NCBI GenBank assembly: GCA_038851035.1
Contig: JAWCLH010000010.1
Coordinates: 45,279-86,752 of the forward strand
Direction: 5' to 3'
DNA length: 41,474 bases
DNA from: Thermoplasmata archaeon
Lineage (GTDB): Archaea > Thermoplasmatota > DTKX01 > VGTL01
Shown here: one piece after another, positions 35,078-41,474 of the stretch
How the letters are laid out: each line of letters begins with the position of its first letter
How positions within the stretch are numbered: the first letter of the stretch is position 1
Notes under the pieces: generated by a model
Databases searched by the model: none
Told to the model about the DNA's origin: nothing
Seen by the model: the letters and a program-made list of their open reading frames with translations, nothing else
Made by a program: the position numbers and the translations under genes

Positions 35078-37585
35078 TTACCTTGTCGTGCGCCTTTTCC
35101 ACGCAATAGTCAGAGCGACGGTGGCGAGAATAACCACCGCCCACATCCAGAAAAGAAATGTTTCGCGCGAGATTCTAACGGCCTGCACGGTTATTTCAAA
35201 GCTCTTCTCGGCCAGAGCGCCGTCGTCGTCGCGCACCGCCACCCTGACCAGATATTTCCCCGGCTTTGTGAAAGTATAATTGATAACTGTGCCGTGGATG
35301 GTCCTGTTCTCAATCAGCCAGCTCACAGACACGACGCAGCCGTCCAGGTCGAAGGAGCCTGAGGCGTCTAGAAATGCTCTCTCGTCGGCCATGAGCTTTT
35401 GTTCGTATTTGAGCCCAATCACAGGGCCTCTGTTCCGCACATTTATCGTTATGTTGGTCACGTTCTCATCAAAATCATCGTCTATGACTCTCAGTTTTAC
35501 TTCATAGGTCCCGTCGTCCCTGTACTCGTGGCTCACGTTTTCGCCCACCGCAGTGGTTCCATCGCTAAAGTCCCATATATAGAGCTTTACGGTACCGTCC
35601 GCGTCGCTCCCCGAAGCGGTGAGATTGATTTTCTCGAGTGTGAGGGGGGAGGTGGAGGAGGCGTTTATCGCGCCCTGCGGCGGGATGTTTTCGACGATAA
35701 TCTGCTTTCTGGCGATGTTGCTCGCCGCGCTGTCATCATCTACGACATAGAGCGTGGGCCAGAATGTGCCTTTGGTCCGGTAGCGGTGGGTCGGGTTGGG
35801 CTCATCGCTCGTGGAGCCGTCTCCAAAGTCCCAGAAGTACCGCGATATTGCCCCGTCCATGTCGAAGGCCTCGGGCGTGAAGGCGATGTCGTCGAGAATG
35901 GTGGCGGTCGTCAGGGACATATTGAAGTCGGCCAGGGGGCCGCGATTCATGACATAAATCTTGAACTCGGTCGAGTTGGACGCGCCATCGTCGTCCCAGG
36001 TGGTGAAATGGACGGTATATATTCCCGCCTTGGAGTAGCTGTGGACAGGGTTGGGTATATCATTGATATTTCCATTACCAAAGTTCCAATATATTTTAGT
36101 AATGAAACCGTCAATGTCATATACAGAAATATTAAAATAAATGGGTTCATTAGTTAAATAAATAAAGAATAAGGAGCTACTTTCAATTACTGGGGGTCTA
36201 TTGTTGATTGTTAAATTAATATAGCACCAATTGCTTGTTAACCCATATTCGTCACGGACTTTTAATTTTGCTATATAGTTACCCATCTTATGATATAAAT
36301 GTTTAATCGATTTGTCGTTAATCCAATTTGAATTATTTCCATCGCCAAAATCGAAAAAAAGTTCGTTAAAAATAGTGATACCTTGAAAAGTAATTGGTTC
36401 AATTGTCAGTGCATTATCTGGCCATACTATTATCTTTGGCAAATCTATTATTACGGTGACGGCAAGATTATTATTATTCTCATTTATTTCATTAAAATAA
36501 TTATCAGGGTCAATAGTTAATAAACAAATATGTGATAATTGATTTTGATCCCTAAATTTAAGATTGAGATTATATAGACTAGCGTTATCTAAATCATACG
36601 ATGAAATATTAATATAGGTTATATATAAATCGCACTCGATGAGAATTGTAACATTAATAGAGGTCAATTTCCAGTTCAATATTGTTAATGGTATTATGGC
36701 TTCTTTTTTAGATGGAGTATATACTTTACTCGGACCTTGTAGAACTAGATCGAAATTGTAGCAATATTCAGAAATATGGAATTGAGAAAATAATTCATCA
36801 TCAAATTTTGATGGCTTCCATGTTTTTATTGTCGAAAAGTTGTATAATATTTTGTTGAACATCATTTTTTTAAGGGTCTCCAACGAAATTGGGATACTAC
36901 TTGGATACGAGTTACCGAGAATATGTATAACATTTTCTTTATTAAGTTGAATTTCTATTCCGATACAGTTATCTAAAATCATTGCATATAGAATACCTAA
37001 ATCAGAATCTGCTCCGGGGCCCCAGTCCGAGTTGAAACGAATTTCATCAATTAACCTGACCCCTTTTTTTGACCAACCCATAATAGAATCTATCCAATGA
37101 CTTTCATATATCGTGAGCCGTAAGAATGGTTGTGTGGATAACAAGCCAAATTCCGGAAAAGTAAATCGGAGTTTTAGATCATACGAACCCAATAAAAAAT
37201 TATCTAACAATAGACCATTATTAATATCCCTAGATGATAGTATAATGAATAAAATTAAGTCGGTGTCATTATGGCACATTTTCATTTGAATTGATAAATT
37301 GATAGTTTCTTTTGGATTTGAAGTGTTTCGGGCTAGAATATTTTCTACTAGTGCATATTGGATGTTGTTCCACTCATTATTTGTATTTATTCCATCGAAA
37401 GTAATTGTTTTAATAGGGTAATGTATATAATATGTATTGATTTTCTGATTTCTATCTCTGGATATGTTTAGGGTGGCCAGCGAGATAATTGAAATATTAA
37501 TGATAAAGAAGATAATGATTAAAATATATGAGGAATGTAATAATGATTGAGCTTTTTTTAATTGAACACTAACTCTACCTTCCAT
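35078..37585 (-). CDS. Secreted, membrane-anchored protein with CBM9-like N-terminus, CARDB-like and PKD domains
   Basis: 835 aa. An N-terminal membrane helix or signal (YILIIIFFIINISIISLATL) is followed by a CBM9/DOMON-like region (about 58-230, ITFDGINTNNEWNN). A CARDB-like module lies at about 285-395 (FNEINENNNNLAVTV). About five PKD-type domains follow (FDFGDGNN, YWNFGNGN, YFWDFGDGS, YIWDFSDGT and a degenerate last one). A C-terminal helix (FLFWMWAVVILATVALTIAW) ends in KRRTTR. Codon use is sharply AT-rich up to about residue 510 (base 36055) and GC-rich after it, with the change falling inside a PKD domain. Its ATG is two bases after the stop of the transglutaminase gene, so the two are cotranscribed. 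It may bind surface polysaccharide or protein; the role is inferred. Confidence 0.78.
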   Translation of the reverse strand: MEGRVSVQLKKAQSLLHSSYILIIIFFIINISIISLATLNISRDRNQKINTYYIHYPIKTITFDGINTNNEWNNIQYALVENILARNTSNPKETINLSIQMKMCHNDTDLILFIILSSRDINNGLLLDNFLLGSYDLKLRFTFPEFGLLSTQPFLRLTIYESHWIDSIMGWSKKGVRLIDEIRFNSDWGPGADSDLGILYAMILDNCIGIEIQLNKENVIHILGNSYPSSIPISLETLKKMMFNKILYNFSTIKTWKPSKFDDELFSQFHISEYCYNFDLVLQGPSKVYTPSKKEAIIPLTILNWKLTSINVTILIECDLYITYINISSYDLDNASLYNLNLKFRDQNQLSHICLLTIDPDNYFNEINENNNNLAVTVIIDLPKIIVWPDNALTIEPITFQGITIFNELFFDFGDGNNSNWINDKSIKHLYHKMGNYIAKLKVRDEYGLTSNWCYINLTINNRPPVIESSSLFFIYLTNEPIYFNISVYDIDGFITKIYWNFGNGNINDIPNPVHSYSKAGIYTVHFTTWDDDGASNSTEFKIYVMNRGPLADFNMSLTTATILDDIAFTPEAFDMDGAISRYFWDFGDGSTSDEPNPTHRYRTKGTFWPTLYVVDDDSAASNIARKQIIVENIPPQGAINASSTSPLTLEKINLTASGSDADGTVKLYIWDFSDGTTAVGENVSHEYRDDGTYEVKLRVIDDDFDENVTNITINVRNRGPVIGLKYEQKLMADERAFLDASGSFDLDGCVVSVSWLIENRTIHGTVINYTFTKPGKYLVRVAVRDDDGALAEKSFEITVQAVRISRETFLFWMWAVVILATVALTIAWKRRTTR

Positions 37586-39335
37586 ATTTATCCACTATAT
37601 TGATTAATTAAATCTACTTTTGAATTTGAGTAATAATCGTAATAGCATATATGCTGAGGTTTTCCATATATAGATACCGTATCAGACTTATCATTTCCTG
37701 AATAATAATCTTTGCGAGTAGCTTCTCTTGATCTAGAATTATCATCAACGCTTGTATTATTAACCGAATCAAATTTAATCCCAGTCGCATCAAAAACATA
37801 CCATGTATTCATTGATGGAATCCATGCTTCGGTCCAAATATGGTAATTCCAATTGTTTGATCCGCCGGTCCAATTCTGACCTGTTACAGCCCTTGCAGGT
37901 ATCCCAATTGCTCTCATAAATGCAATACAGTAATGTGTAAAATCATAACATTGCCCATAATGTATCTGTCGAGCTGACAATTTCTCTGGATTAATTAATT
38001 CATTATATTTTAAATCTGACTTACTTCCTGTCATTCTCAATATATAATCAATTGGACATGATGATAGTCCCACATCTGTAACAGAATATTTAATAAGATA
38101 GTTTGTAAAGTATTTTATTCTTGATGAGGCAGATTTATGATCTGTAGCCCCTTTCGCAATTATACATGCCTTAAGATATACATTACTATTAAATTGATTT
38201 ATACCACCATTTTTTCCATCATACTCACCCTGACTCGGTTTAGGACCCCCATAGAAATATAAAGTCGAATCTGAAGATGTTCTATAAAACGGTCCTCTTT
38301 GATCAATATTGCTTTCTTTTCCATCATTTTCAGTATGATAAAGAAATTGTTGAATCGCTTGGTTAGTAAGTCCAATTAAGGAATCGGAACCATAGGTTTG
38401 AGGTATCTCAAATATTGTGCAAATATTCATATATCCAAGATAAAATAATAATGTAATTGTGATATCAGGGAAGAATTTTCCACCAGAAAATGTAAATGTT
38501 TTCCAATAAAAAAAACATATAGACCAGGTTCCAATAGGTATATTTTGTTTAATAGTTACTGACCATGTTATTATATAATTATCTTGTTTTTGTTTTTGAA
38601 TAGATATCATGTTTCCTTTATAATAATCAATACCATAAAGAGTTATGGTAAAAATATTCTCTACATTTTTTGTATAAATTTCCGTAGATATATCGCTATT
38701 AATATTTCTCCGCACAACTATAATGTTATTTAACGCATAACCCTCGCCATCCCAGCAATCATACTTTCTTGTATTAAAATTATTTTTATATTTTGAGTAA
38801 ATATTTGGTAAAAATGTTCGACTCGATGCGCCACCTTTTTTGTTGGATTCATCAATAGAGTCGATAGTATTAGATTCGTAATAATCAGGTATACCATCAC
38901 AATCCATATCATTCAACTTCGGGTCAATCCATCCATAACTCGTTAGGGCTATATTGAATGTCATTGGAGAATAGATTTCACTAGAATTAACCGATTCAAT
39001 ACATAAATAAAATTGAATTTCTTTATTTATAGACTCATTACCTAAATAATATCCAAAATATGAATTTGAATAAAGATAATTTCCATTCTCAGTTGTTGTG
39101 TTAATCGGGCTCCCGGTTAAATTATGTAAATTATTAAGATGACTTATATCTTGAAATGTATAGTCTATAGATTCCGCATATCCTCTTAAAAAAATGTCTT
39201 GGGGGCTATTCCAATTAAAATTGATATTAACAAGATAAGTCCCAACCCTGGGATAATCAATTACATCAAGATTAACATTGGCGGCATCTGTAGATATATA
39301 CACAATTTTATGGATACTACTATTTATCAATACCC
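36055..39335. other. AT-rich block spanning the 3' part of one gene and the 5' part of the next
   Basis: Between these approximate limits both genes are visibly AT-rich, with Lys, Asn and Ile codons dominating, while the flanking parts of the same two genes are GC-rich like most of the window. Both borders fall within protein domains and both frames stay open. Limits were judged by eye; base composition was not computed. Confidence 0.7.
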
Positions 39336-41474
39336 CGCTCCCGTCGGCGTCATTATAATATTTCCAGACGAAATCGTAATGACCCGCCGGAAGCTGCGAG
39401 GATTCAATCTCCAGCGCGCCCCACTCGGCCCACGGACCTCCCATCGAGTTTCCGCTCTCGTCGTAAATATAGGCGTCGTAGAACAAATCGTCATTGTCAT
39501 TCTCCATTGACACCTGGTCGTAGCTCCGCAGCAAGAAATCTATTGCCCCCTCCTCCTCATTGAAAATATGTACACAGAAGCTCATCCCGTCCTGATGGGG
39601 GCCCGACGAGAACGCCCCCGCAATCCCCTCCGGGACCCTCATCCTGAAATCGGTCATCCAGACATGGTCCCACTCGCTCTCCTCCCTGAGCATGATCACA
39701 TGCTCCTCGCGGGCCATGTCCGGACCGATGTTCCTCAGCTTCGAAACATTCGAGAGGCCATCCTTTTTAACGATGATTGTGTAGGGCGTCTTGAAGAATG
39801 TCCCGGTCTCGCCCCCCTCGGCAACCATTTCGAATATCTTGCCTTCCATCGTCACAATACCATTGGCATCAGTTGCTCCGGAATAAATCAGGCTCTGCTC
39901 GAGGTCCTTCACAAGAACCTGAGCATCAGAGACATTCTCCGAATTCTCATTGATAACCCGGATGACCATATTCCCTCGGGCGCTCAGTGTTCCGTCAACA
40001 ACCTCCACCTTCGAGCGGTTGAAGTCGCAGTCCGCCATGACGACATTGGACCCCTCAATCCTGATGTCAGCGCCATTGTTGTTAATGATTATTGAATCTG
40101 TGATTGATATTTCGGATGAGATTATCTGCATCCCGTACTCATTGCAGTAGTGAATTCCGATGTCTGAGATTTCCACATTCGGCGAATTAATTAATAATCC
40201 ATTGTTCATGTGGGCGAATGTGGTATTCGTGATTGTGGCCGTGCCGAGGATATTTATGTCGAAGTACCTGTTCTCTACACCGGAGAAGAAAAGGGTATTG
40301 TTGATCGCGGCCGTGGAGCCCTGCGCCAGCGATATTCCATGCTCGCCCGTCCATTCGCTGTTGACCTGAACGGTGACATTGTCGGCGCTTATATCTCCAT
40401 TTATAGATAGATTACCTGTGATATTTAGGTAAGTAACTATAATATTAAGGCAGCCATCCACCTCCAAATCATTTCCCGTCATAGTTGTGTTGTATGTCTC
40501 CAGAGCGCCCTCGGATGAAATGATAATCTCTCCCTCGACAACCTCCAGAATTCCGTTGTCGAAGGTCAGGCTCGATGAAACGGAGAGGCTGTCGGCAACG
40601 ACAACCTTGCCATCGTATTCCGTTTCCGCTCCAACGCTCCAGTCCTCCTTCCTCTCGTCACACACCAGTATCTTGTGATGGACGATATTATTGGTCTCAT
40701 TGTCCTCGGTGATATTTTCGCCCAAATCAATTTTTATAACGAGATATTGATATCCTGTCTCGTTTAAAGTCGTATTAACGTCCTGGAGGCCCGTTTCGCC
40801 CCATGCACCCAGGCCGCCCACTGTCCGGTTCTCTATCAGAGTCTCGCTCTCGGTGTTGTTAAGATAGAAACTGACGGTGAATGTTGAGTTCGCGTTTTCG
40901 TATCCATCATTGTAGATGGTAGCGTTTATGGTGATTATGCTGCTGACCAGCGGGTAATCATCGGACACATCGAGGTGTATCAGCCTCAGGTCCAGGCTCG
41001 GGAACTCGAAATAGACGAGCTGGCTCTGGTTCATCGTTCTTTCTTCGGATTTCGTTATGTTTAGCTTTTGTGCAGTTACATTGTGCGGCGTGTGATTGAC
41101 GGTCCCCGAGCTGTCCTTCGTGCAGTACCTGGCCTGAATCAGCGCATGGCCCGAATCAAGGGTCCGTTCGAGCACTTCCAGACCGCCGTCCTCCTTTATT
41201 ATTGCGCTCCCGCCGCTAATAAAGCTTCCGCTCCTGTCCTTTAAATTCACCTCGAGATAGTTCCTCATGTGGATTATGGATGTTGAGTCCACGCCTACCT
41301 CGCTTCCGAGCAGGGCGCAGCCCACGGAGGTGATGTTGCTGCTCTCGAGCTCCACTTTTGGAGATGAGACCTCCTCAAAGCTCACGCCGGCCATGCAGGC
41401 CCTCGTGTCCTCGAACCTGATTCCCTCACTTGTGGCATTTGTTATTGCGTCCCCCCGGAGCGCCAGAACGGAGT
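37588..41474 (-). CDS. Secreted beta-helix/CARDB protein with C-terminal transglutaminase-like domain, 5' end cut by window
   Basis: The frame is open to the window edge (at least 1,294 codons), so the start and any signal peptide lie outside. Numbered from the Met at 41394, right-handed beta-helix-like repeats flank a CARDB domain (about 135-235, EDNETNNIVHHK). A longer beta-helix region runs to about 450. A CNA-B-like module (about 455-560) and unassigned domains follow, with a calcium-type DMDCDGIPDYYE near 815. The C-terminal part is a transglutaminase-like core with the full triad Cys1149 (YGQCYDF), His1185 (NYHIWTEAW) and Asp1202 (WYVFDAT). Such secreted archaeal enzymes may cleave or crosslink proteins, or act on peptide-linked wall polymers; the substrate is unknown. 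The catalytic part lies in the AT-rich block; the N-terminal part does not. Confidence 0.8.
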   Translation of the reverse strand, partial: SVLALRGDAITNATSEGIRFEDTRACMAGVSFEEVSSPKVELESSNITSVGCALLGSEVGVDSTSIIHMRNYLEVNLKDRSGSFISGGSAIIKEDGGLEVLERTLDSGHALIQARYCTKDSSGTVNHTPHNVTAQKLNITKSEERTMNQSQLVYFEFPSLDLRLIHLDVSDDYPLVSSIITINATIYNDGYENANSTFTVSFYLNNTESETLIENRTVGGLGAWGETGLQDVNTTLNETGYQYLVIKIDLGENITEDNETNNIVHHKILVCDERKEDWSVGAETEYDGKVVVADSLSVSSSLTFDNGILEVVEGEIIISSEGALETYNTTMTGNDLEVDGCLNIIVTYLNITGNLSINGDISADNVTVQVNSEWTGEHGISLAQGSTAAINNTLFFSGVENRYFDINILGTATITNTTFAHMNNGLLINSPNVEISDIGIHYCNEYGMQIISSEISITDSIIINNNGADIRIEGSNVVMADCDFNRSKVEVVDGTLSARGNMVIRVINENSENVSDAQVLVKDLEQSLIYSGATDANGIVTMEGKIFEMVAEGGETGTFFKTPYTIIVKKDGLSNVSKLRNIGPDMAREEHVIMLREESEWDHVWMTDFRMRVPEGIAGAFSSGPHQDGMSFCVHIFNEEEGAIDFLLRSYDQVSMENDNDDLFYDAYIYDESGNSMGGPWAEWGALEIESSQLPAGHYDFVWKYYNDADGSGVLINSSIHKIVYISTDAANVNLDVIDYPRVGTYLVNINFNWNSPQDIFLRGYAESIDYTFQDISHLNNLHNLTGSPINTTTENGNYLYSNSYFGYYLGNESINKEIQFYLCIESVNSSEIYSPMTFNIALTSYGWIDPKLNDMDCDGIPDYYESNTIDSIDESNKKGGASSRTFLPNIYSKYKNNFNTRKYDCWDGEGYALNNIIVVRRNINSDISTEIYTKNVENIFTITLYGIDYYKGNMISIQKQKQDNYIITWSVTIKQNIPIGTWSICFFYWKTFTFSGGKFFPDITITLLFYLGYMNICTIFEIPQTYGSDSLIGLTNQAIQQFLYHTENDGKESNIDQRGPFYRTSSDSTLYFYGGPKPSQGEYDGKNGGINQFNSNVYLKACIIAKGATDHKSASSRIKYFTNYLIKYSVTDVGLSSCPIDYILRMTGSKSDLKYNELINPEKLSARQIHYGQCYDFTHYCIAFMRAIGIPARAVTGQNWTGGSNNWNYHIWTEAWIPSMNTWYVFDATGIKFDSVNNTSVDDNSRSREATRKDYYSGNDKSDTVSIYGKPQHICYYDYYSNSKVDLINQYSG

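Overview
The window reads as a stretch of archaeal chromosome, most likely from an uncultured, fairly GC-rich member of the Thermoplasmatota. The evidence is a conserved archaeal cluster (pus10, rpl21e, rpoF, DUF655), archaeal-type triosephosphate isomerase, a COG1340 coiled-coil protein, a tetraether-lipid-synthase-type radical SAM enzyme, a XerA-type recombinase, leaderless TATA-type promoters, and many large secreted proteins built from PKD, CARDB and Ig-like modules. The lineage is an inference from gene content; no rRNA or tRNA gene is visible.

Layout. 1-788: 3' part of an integrase-core transposase whose expected catalytic Glu is Lys. 772-1542: OB-fold (RPA-like) protein. 1543-3464: AT-rich zone holding xerA and, 14 bases upstream of its start codon, a 10-6-10 inverted repeat with the geometry of a dif site, followed by about 0.8 kb of AT-rich non-coding DNA. 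3465-5066: tes-like radical SAM gene. 5127-8609: secreted protein with 11 PKD repeats and a PGF-CTERM-like tail. 8824-10545: larB plus coiled-coil gene. 10546-12759: poorly coding stretch with a frameshifted MGMT-like gene and a hypothetical gene preceded by an in-frame TAG. 12760-16657: three-gene operon of two membrane-bound c-type cytochrome proteins (one fused to a bis-haem b domain) and a minimal CcsA/CcmC-like haem-handling protein. 16877-21366: one receptor-like PKD/Ig gene interrupted by an in-frame TAG and a -1 frameshift at a six-A run. 21450-23609: divergent glnA and a secreted protein, with an 18-bp perfect palindrome between them. 23678-26065: DUF655, rpoF, rpl21e and pus10. 26249-28162: a split small gene and a membrane/zinc-ribbon protein. 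28356-30076: convergent gap (bacterial-type class I) and tpiA (archaeal type). 30183-32699: seven-bladed propeller protein with a small membrane protein just upstream. 32765-35038: COG1313 radical SAM protein and a flavin disulfide-reductase-family enzyme. 35078-41474: two abutting secreted-protein genes, one carrying a complete transglutaminase-like triad.

How the genes may work together. The cytochrome operon could form an electron path from b haems in the membrane to c haem outside, with its own assembly factor. The interrupted receptor gene and the propeller gene share a cytoplasmic roadblock-like domain next to a beta-sandwich, which suggests two inputs to one signalling type. gap and tpiA serve triose-phosphate metabolism.

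Two oddities cut across the window. Several genes carry single-base or single-codon lesions, some at homopolymers, which may be sequence error or gene decay. A strongly AT-rich block (about 36055-39335) starts and ends inside protein domains of two genes yet keeps both frames open. The strongest candidates for something undescribed are the cytochrome c/b/CcsA operon, the roadblock-coupled receptor pair, the dif-like site at xerA and the mosaic transglutaminase locus.
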